A DNA stretch of 11,467 nt from Bacteroidales bacterium (lineage in GTDB: Bacteria > Bacteroidota > Bacteroidia > Bacteroidales > UBA932), in NCBI GenBank assembly GCA_009774765.1, contig VSOK01000056.1:1-11467 (forward strand), read 5' to 3'. The translations under genes and the position numbers were made by a program. Below, piece after piece: positions 1-7,692 of this stretch (position 1 is its first letter; each line of letters starts with the position of its first letter). The notes under the pieces were generated by a model. The model had not been told where the DNA came from and did no database searches. It worked only from the letters and a program-made list of their open reading frames with translations.

Positions 1-317
1 CAACTATTTCACTTCGTGGTGACATGGAGGCTGTAGTCTTGGCCAAAGATCTTGTAAAAGAGGACGGTACAGTTCCAGCTGTGGGCGAGACACTTTCTTT
101 CAAAGTCGTTGAGCTCAGAAGAAGCACCAAGAAGATCGTTGTTTCACACGTGAAGACATACGCTGCAGAGGAGTCAAGGTCTTCAGAAAAGGCGGCTTCA
201 GAGTCTGACAACACCAAGAAGGCAGTCAAGAAGATCAATTCAAATATCGAGAAGACTACCCTTGGAGATATCGACGCTCTCGCAGCCCTCAAGAGCAAAC
301 TTGAGAGAGGTGAGTAA
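1..317 (+). CDS. rpsA: 30S ribosomal protein S1, C-terminal end (5' partial)
   Basis: The reading frame is open from the left edge (first full codon at base 3) to TAA at 315-317, so only about the last 105 residues of S1 are present. S1 binds mRNA on the 30S subunit and helps it dock, which matters most where Shine-Dalgarno sites are weak, as in Bacteroidota. The visible part covers the end of the last S1/OB-fold repeat (ISLRGDMEAVVLAKDL, then VGETLSFKVVELRRSTKKIVVSHV, a typical S1-repeat strand pattern). A low-complexity Ser/Lys/Glu-rich linker and a short conserved-looking tail (TTLGDIDALAALKSKLE) follow. The tail style matches Bacteroidetes S1 proteins from memory. The ATG at 24 is internal, not the start. 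rnz follows after 3 bases, so read-through is likely. Confidence 0.88.
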   Translation, partial: TISLRGDMEAVVLAKDLVKEDGTVPAVGETLSFKVVELRRSTKKIVVSHVKTYAAEESRSSEKAASESDNTKKAVKKINSNIEKTTLGDIDALAALKSKLERGE

Positions 318-320
318 TTG

Positions 321-1250
321 ATGAACTTCACTCTGAATATATTGGGCACGGCTTCGGCCCTGCCCACTACAAACAGATATCCCAGCGCTCATGTACTTGA
401 TGTACGTGGGCGCTTGTTTTTGATTGACTGCGGGGAAGGGGTCCAGATACAGATGAGACGTATGGGGATATCCTATCTCAAGATAGAGGCGATCTGCATT
501 TCACATATACACGGAGACCATCTGTTCGGGATGTTCGGACTTCTTTCTACTATGGGGATGCTGGGGCGGACGGCAAAGCTCCGTATTTTTGCCCCGAGAT
601 CATTCGCTCCGATATTGAAATTCTATATTTCATATTTCGGTGACGGGATGAAGTTCGAGATTGATTTCCAGCCCCTCTCCATGAAGTCCCCGGAAGTGAT
701 ATATGAGACGAAAAGTATTGAGATACTGGCGTTCCCGTTGAACCACAGGATTGAGACATTCGGATATATCATAAGGGAAAAGCCCCCTATGTTCAATGTG
801 CACAAGGATGCGATAGAACGATATGGCCTGTCTTTGGCTGAAATCGGCACTTTGAAAAGAGGGGAGGATGTTGTAAGGAATACCTGTGTCATATCGAACA
901 GTGAGGCAGCTTATCTGCCTTATGTTCCGCGTTCATACGCATATTGCAGCGATACCGCTCCTTTTCCTGAGCTTGCACAGTGGGTCAAAGGGGTTGATCT
1001 GCTCTATCACGAATCAACATTCCCGGTGTCGATGAGTGATATGGCTGCGGCGACATTCCATTCGACCACAGTACAGGCCGCGGAATGTGCCCGTGAGGCA
1101 GGTGCAGCCAAACTGGTAGTCGGCCATTATTCATCACGTTTTTCGAATGTGGCTCCGTTTCTTGATGAGATACGTAAGGTGTTTGACAATGCTGTCCTTG
1201 CAAAAGAAGGGGATGTTCTGGAAATCCCTCTTGTCAGGACGGGCAGGTAG
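321..1250 (+). CDS. rnz: Ribonuclease Z (tRNA 3' endonuclease)
   Basis: A 309-residue metallo-beta-lactamase-fold nuclease that cuts the 3' trailer from tRNA precursors in the cytoplasm. All expected active-site residues are visible. The HxHxDH motif is at H62, H64, D66 and H67; further zinc ligands are H142 (NHRIETFGY), D211 (SDTAP) and H269 (GHYSSR); H247 lies in the FHST motif. Spacing closely matches the long-studied bacterial RNase Z (about 307 residues), and the flexible-arm region (about 150-185) is present, so the gene is full length and probably active. I chose ATG at 321 over the adjacent TTG at 318; GAGAGG a few bases upstream could act as a weak ribosome site. It sits 3 bases after rpsA and is probably co-transcribed with it. 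The last codons carry a promoter box for the next gene. Confidence 0.95.
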   Translation: MNFTLNILGTASALPTTNRYPSAHVLDVRGRLFLIDCGEGVQIQMRRMGISYLKIEAICISHIHGDHLFGMFGLLSTMGMLGRTAKLRIFAPRSFAPILKFYISYFGDGMKFEIDFQPLSMKSPEVIYETKSIEILAFPLNHRIETFGYIIREKPPMFNVHKDAIERYGLSLAEIGTLKRGEDVVRNTCVISNSEAAYLPYVPRSYAYCSDTAPFPELAQWVKGVDLLYHESTFPVSMSDMAAATFHSTTVQAAECAREAGAAKLVVGHYSSRFSNVAPFLDEIRKVFDNAVLAKEGDVLEIPLVRTGR

Positions 1251-1261
1251 TATTATCTTTG
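1230..1261 (+). promoter_or_regulatory. Bacteroidetes-type promoter for the glucosaminidase-mltG pair
   Basis: TATCTTTG at 1254-1261 is an exact TAnnTTTG -7 box. CTTG at 1230-1233 lies 20 bases upstream, at the spacing expected for the -33 TTTG element, with one mismatch. Transcription would start near 1265, giving a leader of only about 13 bases before ATG 1278. The box overlaps the end of rnz, so the two wall genes could be expressed independently of rpsA-rnz. No transcript evidence is available here. Confidence 0.5.
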
Positions 1262-1277
1262 TCCAAAATTTTTTAGA

Positions 1278-2300
1278 ATGAAAGTCATATATTCCATTTG
1301 TCTGGCTGTAATGGCTCTGGTGTGCGTTTCATATGCGGCTCCGGAGCGTGATCCGAGTCTGGCTTATATAGAGAAATATTCTTCAGTTGCCATATCTGAA
1401 ATGTACCGGAGCGGTGTTCCTGCAAGTATAACTCTTGCACAGGGACTGCTCGAGTCAAGAAGCGGACGTTCGGACCTGGCTGTGAAGGGCAACAACCATT
1501 TCGGGATCAAATGCCACGACTGGAAAGGACCGAGAATGTTTTTTGATGATGATGCAAAAGGTGAGTGCTTCAGGAAATACGCTCATCCGGAGGCCTCTTT
1601 CAAGGACCATTCAGATTTTCTTAGATATAGGGACAGGTATAAATTCCTGTTCGATCTGGAGACATCGGACTACAAGGGATGGGCATACGGACTGAAAAAG
1701 GCTGGATATGCTACCGATCCGAAATATCCGCAGAAACTCATAAGCCTTATTGAAAGATATGACCTGTCTCGTTTTGATACGGCTTCTGAGGACTCGGGAG
1801 CGTATGGAGGACAGGACGGGAAACATCAGGGTCAGTCCCGTAAGGACAGGAACGGAAAAGTCAAGAAAGGAAAGAACCGGATACCGGAATCACCCAACGT
1901 TCTTGAGCAGCCGGTACCTGTCGAGAAAGGCAGATTCGAGGAATTCAAATTTTCGCTGTCAAGGCAGCTGTTTTCCCAGAACAAAGTTCCTTTTGTCTAT
2001 TCTGTTGAAGGGGAGACATACGGAAGTATTGCCCGCCACTATGACCTTTTCCTCGGGGAGATTCTGAGATTCAATGATGTGGACAAGGACAAGCCGTTGC
2101 CTCCTGGAAGCATCGTCTATCTTCAGGCAAAGAAGAACAGGGCCGCAAAATATGTGGACAAATATATAGCTGACGGGAATGAGACATTGTGGGAAATCTC
2201 GCAGAGGTTCGGTGTCAAGCTTAAAAAGATTCTTGAAATCAACGGGTTGAGCGAGTCTTACGTTCCGAGGCCGGAGGACACGATCCTCCTGAGAAAATAA
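1278..2300 (+). CDS. Secreted glucosaminidase with two C-terminal LysM repeats
   Basis: A 340-residue predicted peptidoglycan hydrolase. Residues 1-20 form a signal peptide (MKVIYSICLAVMALVCVSYA, likely cut before APE), so it should act in the periplasm. Residues about 27-165 are a GH73/FlgJ-like glucosaminidase domain: SGVPASITLAQGLLES with candidate catalytic E59, then SDLAVKGNNHFGIKC and YPQKLISLIERYDL, all typical of the family. It would cut the GlcNAc-MurNAc glycan strand. Residues about 168-205 are a basic, Gly/Lys/Arg-rich linker with low complexity. Two LysM wall-binding repeats follow: about 239-284 (YSVEGETYGSIARHYD) and about 294-338 (YIADGNETLWEISQRFGV, ending in RPEDTILLRK). The gene ends 14 bases before mltG, another glycan-strand enzyme, which supports a shared wall-remodelling role. 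The exact bond cut is inferred from the family. Confidence 0.9.
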   Translation: MKVIYSICLAVMALVCVSYAAPERDPSLAYIEKYSSVAISEMYRSGVPASITLAQGLLESRSGRSDLAVKGNNHFGIKCHDWKGPRMFFDDDAKGECFRKYAHPEASFKDHSDFLRYRDRYKFLFDLETSDYKGWAYGLKKAGYATDPKYPQKLISLIERYDLSRFDTASEDSGAYGGQDGKHQGQSRKDRNGKVKKGKNRIPESPNVLEQPVPVEKGRFEEFKFSLSRQLFSQNKVPFVYSVEGETYGSIARHYDLFLGEILRFNDVDKDKPLPPGSIVYLQAKKNRAAKYVDKYIADGNETLWEISQRFGVKLKKILEINGLSESYVPRPEDTILLRK

Positions 2301-2314
2301 GAAAAAGAGGAGTT

Positions 2315-3352
2315 ATGAAAAAAGGAAAAATCATTGTCGCGGCTGTATTGCTGGTGATTGCCGGTGCGGCATCTTTTGTGGGGCTAAGATATTGGACGGA
2401 TAACATAAGGCCCAATTTCAGGGAGAAATATGTCTTGTATGTATATCCGGGGATGACGGCATCGGAGGCGATTGATTCTATTGTCGCCGGAGCCGGGGTG
2501 TTCCGCAGAGGCAGTCTTGAAAGATGCTCCGATAAGGAGAATCTGCAGGAAAGGATAAAGCCTGGAAAATATGTCATAGATACGGATGCCACAAGCATAT
2601 ATGCCGTGAGGATGATGTGCAATGGCTGGCAGACTCCCCAGAATCTGACTTTGTCTGGAACCATCCGTACAAAAGGCCGCCTGGCCCAGACGATAGGACG
2701 CCAGATGATGGTTGATTCCGTGCTGGTGGATTCCCTTCTTAGAAATGATGAATTCCTTGCCGGATACGGATTTGATCCGGAAAACGTTTTCGCCCTCTTT
2801 CTTCCTGATACCTACCAGATGTACTGGACTGATCCGGCGGAGCAGATTTTTGATCGTTTCAGAAAGGAATATGATGCATTCTGGACTGAAGAAAGGCTTG
2901 AAAAGGCGGAACGTCAAGGACTTGATCCTATGGAAGTCTCTATCCTTGCTTCCATAGTAAGCGGGGAGACCCGAAAGGATTTTGAATATCCGATAATCGC
3001 AGGCGTCTATCTGAACCGTCTGCGCAAAGGCATCAGGCTTCAGGCGGATCCTACTGTCGTCTTCTGTTTTGACTATTCTATCAACAGGGTGCTGAAAAAG
3101 CATCTTCAGGTGGATTCACCGTATAATACCTATAAATACGCCGGGCTTCCTCCGGCTCCTATAAATGTGCCTCCCAAGGCCTGTATTGATGCCGTGCTTG
3201 ATCCGGCAGAGCACGATTATATATATTTCTGTGCAAGTCCTGAATTCAACGGTACCCACCGCTTTGCCGCGACATACGGTGAGCACCTGAAGAATGCGCG
3301 TGCATTCCAGCGTGAATTGACAAGACGCCAGAAAGAAGCAGGCAATAATTAA
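2315..3352 (+). CDS. mltG: Endolytic peptidoglycan transglycosylase MltG (YceG-like)
   Basis: A 345-residue membrane-anchored lytic transglycosylase that cuts nascent glycan strands and so terminates their elongation. Residues about 5-25 form one N-terminal membrane segment; a LysM-like subdomain (about 38-110) precedes the YceG catalytic domain. Signature segments are ASIVSGET (candidate catalytic E218), AGVYLNRLRKGIRLQADPTVVF, SPYNTYKYAGLPPAPINVP and YIYFCASPEFNGTHRFAATYGEHL. In many homologues the first position of the IVEKET motif is acidic; here it is Ser216, with Gly217, but the second Glu is kept, so activity is expected. AAGAGGAG just upstream of ATG 2315 is an unusually good ribosome site for this phylum. 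The gene is 14 bases after the glucosaminidase gene. Its stop overlaps the stop of the convergent minus-strand gene. Confidence 0.95.
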   Translation: MKKGKIIVAAVLLVIAGAASFVGLRYWTDNIRPNFREKYVLYVYPGMTASEAIDSIVAGAGVFRRGSLERCSDKENLQERIKPGKYVIDTDATSIYAVRMMCNGWQTPQNLTLSGTIRTKGRLAQTIGRQMMVDSVLVDSLLRNDEFLAGYGFDPENVFALFLPDTYQMYWTDPAEQIFDRFRKEYDAFWTEERLEKAERQGLDPMEVSILASIVSGETRKDFEYPIIAGVYLNRLRKGIRLQADPTVVFCFDYSINRVLKKHLQVDSPYNTYKYAGLPPAPINVPPKACIDAVLDPAEHDYIYFCASPEFNGTHRFAATYGEHLKNARAFQRELTRRQKEAGNN

Positions 3353-3831
3353 GAGCCTTGCTGCAGTTTTGTGGCAAGTATTCTTGCCGAGCAGGCCACA
3401 AGTTCCGTGCAAGGACGTTTCCTGTAATATTCCGCTGTGCGGTCAGACGGTTCCGGAGATTCCTGCACAGGGGATTTGACCAGTCCTAAAAGCTCTTTGC
3501 ATACGATACTTCCGTTTTCTTCCTGGAATTTGCCCGCAAGTTCCTGTACAAGGGCATAGTTTTTTGTCCTTTCTTCTTTTATGGAGGGATCGGAGGCAGG
3601 TGATATATATCCCGCTGCCATACATAGTGCACTGACTGTTCCGCAGACCTCCCTCATTCTTGCCATACCGCCTCCGAATCCGGATGCTATCGTTATTGCT
3701 GCATCCTTGTCAATTTCAAGTACGTCGGCGAATGTCATAAGTACAGCCTGACAGCAGTTGTACCCGTCAAGAAAATTCTGTCTGGCCTGCTGTGCCCTTT
3801 CTTCTATATTGAAGTCTTCAGGTATTTTCAT
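3349..3831 (-). CDS. C_GCAxxG_C_C family cysteine-rich protein (putative redox or metal-binding)
   Basis: A 160-residue protein without a signal peptide. It fits the C_GCAxxG_C_C family: DGYNCCQAVLMTFAD (C26, C27), ASGFGGGMARMREVCGTVSA (C63), GSIVCKELLG (C111) and RPCTELVACSARIL (C141, C147). Family members have 130-160 residues, occur widely in anaerobes, and are thought to be redox-active or to bind a metal or cluster; no biochemical role is firmly established to my knowledge. The glycine-rich FGGGM loop next to C63 is the family core. The gene begins 12 bases after the relA stop, which suggests one operon and thus expression linked to the stringent-response enzyme. A possible alternative reading is a general thiol or selenium/arsenic-linked accessory protein. 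It converges on mltG with overlapping stop codons and no terminator in between. Confidence 0.85.
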   Translation of the reverse strand: MKIPEDFNIEERAQQARQNFLDGYNCCQAVLMTFADVLEIDKDAAITIASGFGGGMARMREVCGTVSALCMAAGYISPASDPSIKEERTKNYALVQELAGKFQEENGSIVCKELLGLVKSPVQESPEPSDRTAEYYRKRPCTELVACSARILATKLQQGS

Positions 3832-3843
3832 AGTATGTCTGAA

Positions 3844-5997
3844 TTATAATCTGTTGATTTTAAGTGTATATTTCATTGTCTTTATCTGTGATATGACCTT
3901 GTCCAGTTCTGTGCTGCTCGGCACCGATATCCTCATATTTATGTCGTATGTCCCGGCACGCTCATTTTCGGATACGTTGAATGAACGGATCGACGCCTTG
4001 AATGCATTGACTATGTCCATTATATTGTTTATGGCAGAAGGCTCGTGTGCGGTTACCACCCTGAGAGTAGTCTGGAAGCTGTTTGTCGTAGGGCTTTCGC
4101 TCCATTTGACTTTCTGGATTCTGTATGGATACATATCCATCAGCCTTGCGGCGTTGGGGCAGGACATCCTGTGTATCTTGATGCCGTCCTTTATTGATAC
4201 GAATCCGAACACGTCGTCTCCATACACCGGATTGCAGCATTTGGCCATTTTGTAGTCAAGGTTCCTTACGTTCCTGGAGTCGATTACCAATATGTCGTCA
4301 GAGGACTTTACTTTGGAAACATACTGGACGGTCCTGCCGGCGGTTTCCTGGGGCTGCTCCTCCTGCGGTCTGGCTTCGGACTGCTGTTCGGTAATGAAAT
4401 TCTTTATCTCAGTTATGTCCAGGCTTTCATCTCCGATGGCGGCATAGAAGGCATTCAGCGTCTTGTATGACTTCTTCTTCATAAACTGGGCAAGAATGTC
4501 ATCGCTGATGTCAAGTTTCCAGTTTTTCAGACGTCTGCTGAGAAGTTCTTTGCCGTCAGCGGCTTTTTGGAACTCGGCTTCGGAAAGTTTCTGGCGTATT
4601 TTGGTCCTTGCCTTGTTGGTTACGGCGAAGGTGAGCCAGTCCGGTGAAGGTTTCTGGTTCTTGCCGCTCATTATCTCGACGATATCTCCGGTCTTGAGCT
4701 TCTCTTTTATCGATACCGCTTTTCCGTTGACAAGTCCTCCGGTACATTTGATCCCGAGATTTGAGTGTATGTCAAAAGCAAAGTCGAGGACGGTCGCTCC
4801 TGCAGTCAGCTTCCTGAGTTCTCCGGAAGGGGTGAATACGAAAATTTCCTTTGAAGGCGGAGCCGGGAGCTCGTCTCCATAGTATTCGCTCATCGCTTTT
4901 CCAGGATGCTCCAGGGTATATCTTACGGACGTGAGCCAGCTGTCGAGTGACTTTTCCTGTTTGATGCCTTTGTAGGACCAGTGCGATGCCAGTCCGCTCT
5001 CGGCCATCTCGTCCATCCTTTTTGTCCTTATCTGGACTTCAAGATAGCTGCCTTCCCTGTTCTTTACGGTTATATGCAGGGATTCATAGCCGTTTGGCTT
5101 CGGATTGGACAGCCAGTCCCTCAGGCGGTTGGTGTCTGAGTCATATTCTTTTGTCACGTATGAAAACACGTCCCAGCACATTTTGTGCTCTGTTTTCCTG
5201 TCCGGTTCGCAGTCTATGATGAAACGTATGGCGAAGACATCGTAGACGCCTTCAAACGGGACTTTCTGCTTCTGCATCTTTTTCCAGATGGAGTATGCGG
5301 TCTTTGTCCTTATTTTCAGCTTGTAGACTATTCCTGCATCTGAGAGCTGTTGTTTGAGAGGCTCGATGAATTGTGTCATCAGTTTCTGCCTGTCCCTTTC
5401 CGTACTTTTCAGCTTGTTGGTAATGGCTCTGTACTGCTCCGGTTCCGCATATTTGAAATATATGTCCTCCATCTCACTCTTCATATTGTATAGTCCGAGC
5501 TGGTGGGCGAGAGGAATATACAGCATCAGAGTCTCCAGGATTTTCCTTTCTTTGGAGAGTTTCGGGAACATATAAAGCGACCGCATCACTTCAAGCCGGT
5601 CTGCAAGCTTCAGCACGATAACGCGCGGATCCTTTGAGTAGGAAACGATCAGCTTCTTGTAGTTCTCCGCTTCAAGCCTGGTGTCCTTGGGTTTGATGGA
5701 TGAAATATTGTTCAGTCCGTCCACCATAGTAAGGATATCCTTTCCGAAATCGAGCTTTGCAGGAATCTCTCCGTTGAAGCGCATGGCCTCGTGAAGAAAG
5801 ACGGCTGCAATACATTCGGCAGGGAGTCCTATTTCTTCGGAAGCAATCTTCGCGACACCTACAGGATGCTCAAGAAACGGTTTTCCATTGCTTCTCTGCT
5901 GGTCTGTGAGGGCTTTTTCTGCAATTTCATACGCTTTGCGGATTATGTCTCTGCCGCTGGCGTCGTAGTTGGGGAATAACTCTTCAATGCGGTCCAT
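3844..5997 (-). CDS. relA: RelA/SpoT-family ppGpp synthetase with degenerate hydrolase domain
   Basis: A long RSH enzyme of the stringent response, 717 residues from the ATG at 5997 (MDRIEELFPNYD). Domains in order: HD hydrolase (about 10-160), synthetase (about 195-345), TGS (about 384-444, EIFVFTPSGELRKL), helical/zinc-finger region (CC at 587-588, HRMSC ending at C613) and C-terminal ACT (about 643-717). The hydrolase site is broken. Where active enzymes have HDxxED, this one has HEAMRF (H69, E70, R73, F74), and the usual ADRLHN reads ADRLEV. The synthetase site is intact: G-loop KIRTKTAYSIWKKM, NPKPNGYESLH and LEVQIRT with catalytic Glu320. It carries RLRD at 291-294, close to the RxKD of bifunctional enzymes rather than the ExDD of gammaproteobacterial RelA. 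I infer a ppGpp/pppGpp synthetase without hydrolysis. An in-frame extension to 6156 is rejected because it would cross the likely promoter. Confidence 0.93.
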   Translation of the reverse strand: MDRIEELFPNYDASGRDIIRKAYEIAEKALTDQQRSNGKPFLEHPVGVAKIASEEIGLPAECIAAVFLHEAMRFNGEIPAKLDFGKDILTMVDGLNNISSIKPKDTRLEAENYKKLIVSYSKDPRVIVLKLADRLEVMRSLYMFPKLSKERKILETLMLYIPLAHQLGLYNMKSEMEDIYFKYAEPEQYRAITNKLKSTERDRQKLMTQFIEPLKQQLSDAGIVYKLKIRTKTAYSIWKKMQKQKVPFEGVYDVFAIRFIIDCEPDRKTEHKMCWDVFSYVTKEYDSDTNRLRDWLSNPKPNGYESLHITVKNREGSYLEVQIRTKRMDEMAESGLASHWSYKGIKQEKSLDSWLTSVRYTLEHPGKAMSEYYGDELPAPPSKEIFVFTPSGELRKLTAGATVLDFAFDIHSNLGIKCTGGLVNGKAVSIKEKLKTGDIVEIMSGKNQKPSPDWLTFAVTNKARTKIRQKLSEAEFQKAADGKELLSRRLKNWKLDISDDILAQFMKKKSYKTLNAFYAAIGDESLDITEIKNFITEQQSEARPQEEQPQETAGRTVQYVSKVKSSDDILVIDSRNVRNLDYKMAKCCNPVYGDDVFGFVSIKDGIKIHRMSCPNAARLMDMYPYRIQKVKWSESPTTNSFQTTLRVVTAHEPSAINNIMDIVNAFKASIRSFNVSENERAGTYDINMRISVPSSTELDKVISQIKTMKYTLKINRL

Positions 5998-6073
5998 ATA
6001 GTTCGTTTTTGGGGGCGGGTTGTCTGCCTGCCCGTAATACCTTACTGCCTCAAAATACAAGGCGTACATATAC

Positions 6074-6104
6074 CAAAGTGTAAATATAAGAAAATAATGC
6101 CAAA
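6074..6104 (-). promoter_or_regulatory. Possible relA promoter
   Basis: Read on the minus strand, TTTG (6104 to 6101) is followed after 18 bases by TACACTTTG (6082 to 6074). This resembles the Bacteroidetes -33 TTTG / -7 TAnnTTTG pair, with one extra base inside the -7 box. Transcription would start near 6068, leaving a leader of about 70 bases before ATG 5997. This fits the shorter RelA start and argues against the longer frame. The imperfect -7 box makes this tentative. Confidence 0.3.
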
Positions 6105-6171
6105 CATCGTTGGACTTTTGTGGCATCATCATTGCCTTGTAATGTGGAGTAACCAATAAAATGCTATAGTT

Positions 6172-7644
6172 ATGAAAACAAAGAAAGATATCACGACGTC
6201 TTCAGGACGTCCCGTTACAGAGAATCAGAATGTTCAGACTGCCGGCCCGAGAGGGCCTATGCTTATACAGGATGCCTGGTTTCTTGAGAAGATGGGGCAT
6301 TTTGACAGGGAAGTGATTCCTGAAAGAAGAATGCATGCGAAAGGATCGGGAGCGTATGGAACTTTTACGGTGACCAATGATATTACCAAGTACACACGCG
6401 CATCAATATTTTCCGAGGTAGGCAAGAAGACAGATTGTTTTGTCCGTTTTTCACTGGCTGCAGGAGAAAAGGCGGAAGCTGATGCTGAGCGTGACGTGCG
6501 TGGATTTGCCATCAAGTTCTATACGGAAACGGGAAACTGGGATCTTGTCGGAAACAATACTCCGGTATTCTTTATAAGGGACCCGCTCAAATTCCCTGAT
6601 CTCAACCACGTTCTGCACCGGGATCCGCGAACAAACCTCAAAAACCGCAACAGCAACTGGGATTTCTGGACTCTTCTGCCGGAAGCCCTTCATCAGATTA
6701 CTATAGGTATGAGTGACAGGGGAATACCTTATTCATACCGCCACATGCACGGTTTTGGAAGCCATACGTTCAGCTTCATCAACAAAGACAATGTCAGGAC
6801 TTGGGTGAAATTCCATTTCATAACCCAGCAGGGAATCAGGAACCTGACTGATGATGAGGCTGCGGCTCTGATCGGAAAAGACAGGGATTCACATCAGCGC
6901 GACCTTTTCTATTCGATTGAGAAAGGTGATTATCCGCGCTGGACAATGAAAATACAGGTGATGACTGAAAAGGAGGCTGAAAATTATCGTATCAATCCTT
7001 TTGACCTTACGAAAGTATGGCCTCACGGTGATTTCCCTCTGATTGAGGTCGGTGTCCTTGAACTCAACAAAAATGTGGCGAGCTTCTTCAATGAAGTTGA
7101 ACAGTCGGCGTTCAGTCCCGCCAATATCATTGACGGTATAGGCTTCTCGCCGGACAAGATGCTTCAGGGACGTCTTTTCTCATACAGGGATGCCCAGAAC
7201 TACAGGCTTGGTGTAAACCACGACCAGATACCTGTCAACCGTCCGCGCTGTCCGTTCCATTCTTTTCATCGTGACGGTCTGATGCAGATGGGGGACAATG
7301 ACGGTTCAAAGATTTCATACGAGCCGAACAGCTATGGCGACTGGAAAGAACGTCCTGAACTCAAGGAGCCTGCACTTAAATTGCGTGGAGACGCCTACAG
7401 CTACAATGAGCGTGAGTATGATGATGACTATTACAGTCAGCCTGGTGACCTGTTCCGGCTTATGACTCCTGAGCAGCAGAAAGTGCTCTGTGAGAATACA
7501 GCCCGTCACATGAATGGTGAAGTGGAACTTTTCATTATGCAGCGTCACGTGCGGAATTGCTATAAGGCGGATCCTGAATACGGTAAGGGTATGGCCAAGG
7601 CTCTCGGCATTTCACTGGAAGACGCCCTTAAGTCCACAAGGTAA
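6172..7644 (+). CDS. katA: Haem catalase, small-subunit monofunctional type
   Basis: A 490-residue cytoplasmic catalase that converts hydrogen peroxide to water and oxygen. The active site is complete: distal H55 in RRMHAKGSGAYG, N128 in WDLVGNNTPVFFIRD and proximal haem ligand Y338 in RLFSYRDAQNYRLGVNH. The spacing between these residues equals that of human catalase (H75, N148, Y358). The length and the lack of a C-terminal flavodoxin-like domain place it with small-subunit (clade 3) enzymes such as those of Bacteroides, used to survive oxygen exposure. ATG at 6172 starts MKTKKDITTSSGRPVTENQN, a normal catalase N terminus. The gene is divergent from relA. A weak promoter candidate is TTTG 6117-6120, 19 bases before TAATGTGG at 6140-6147 (two mismatches to TAnnTTTG). 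OxyR control is usual in the group, but I cannot point to a site. A hairpin terminator follows. Confidence 0.96.
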   Translation: MKTKKDITTSSGRPVTENQNVQTAGPRGPMLIQDAWFLEKMGHFDREVIPERRMHAKGSGAYGTFTVTNDITKYTRASIFSEVGKKTDCFVRFSLAAGEKAEADAERDVRGFAIKFYTETGNWDLVGNNTPVFFIRDPLKFPDLNHVLHRDPRTNLKNRNSNWDFWTLLPEALHQITIGMSDRGIPYSYRHMHGFGSHTFSFINKDNVRTWVKFHFITQQGIRNLTDDEAAALIGKDRDSHQRDLFYSIEKGDYPRWTMKIQVMTEKEAENYRINPFDLTKVWPHGDFPLIEVGVLELNKNVASFFNEVEQSAFSPANIIDGIGFSPDKMLQGRLFSYRDAQNYRLGVNHDQIPVNRPRCPFHSFHRDGLMQMGDNDGSKISYEPNSYGDWKERPELKEPALKLRGDAYSYNEREYDDDYYSQPGDLFRLMTPEQQKVLCENTARHMNGEVELFIMQRHVRNCYKADPEYGKGMAKALGISLEDALKSTR

Positions 7645-7660
7645 AACCCGTTTGGGAAAT

Positions 7661-7692
7661 AAAAAAAAGAGGCTGTGAATGCCTCTTTTTTA
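7661..7692. terminator. Bidirectional intrinsic terminator between catalase and uvrB
   Basis: The stem GAGGC (7669-7673) pairs with GCCTC (7681-7685) around a 7-base loop, TGTGAAT. An A8 run precedes the stem and a T6 run follows it, so it can end transcription from both sides. The uvrB stop codon (7690-7692 on the minus strand) lies inside the T/A tract, so the hairpin begins directly at the end of uvrB. It lies 16 bases after the catalase stop. Confidence 0.85.

Noticed and set aside
1860..1905. Lys/Arg-rich linker in the glucosaminidase as a nucleic-acid-binding or targeting element
   Set aside because: Basic low-complexity linkers are common between catalytic and LysM domains and can simply help bind the wall; nothing specific supports another role.
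2384..3103. 239-codon minus-strand frame opposite mltG
   Set aside because: It lies wholly antisense to a clearly conserved mltG, has no family motifs, and is best read as a shadow frame.
5998..6156. 53-residue in-frame N-terminal extension of RelA, including a hydrophobic stretch that could suggest a membrane anchor
   Set aside because: The extension lies over the relA-katA intergenic region and a likely relA promoter; RSH proteins start near MDRIEELFPNYD and have no N-terminal membrane segment.
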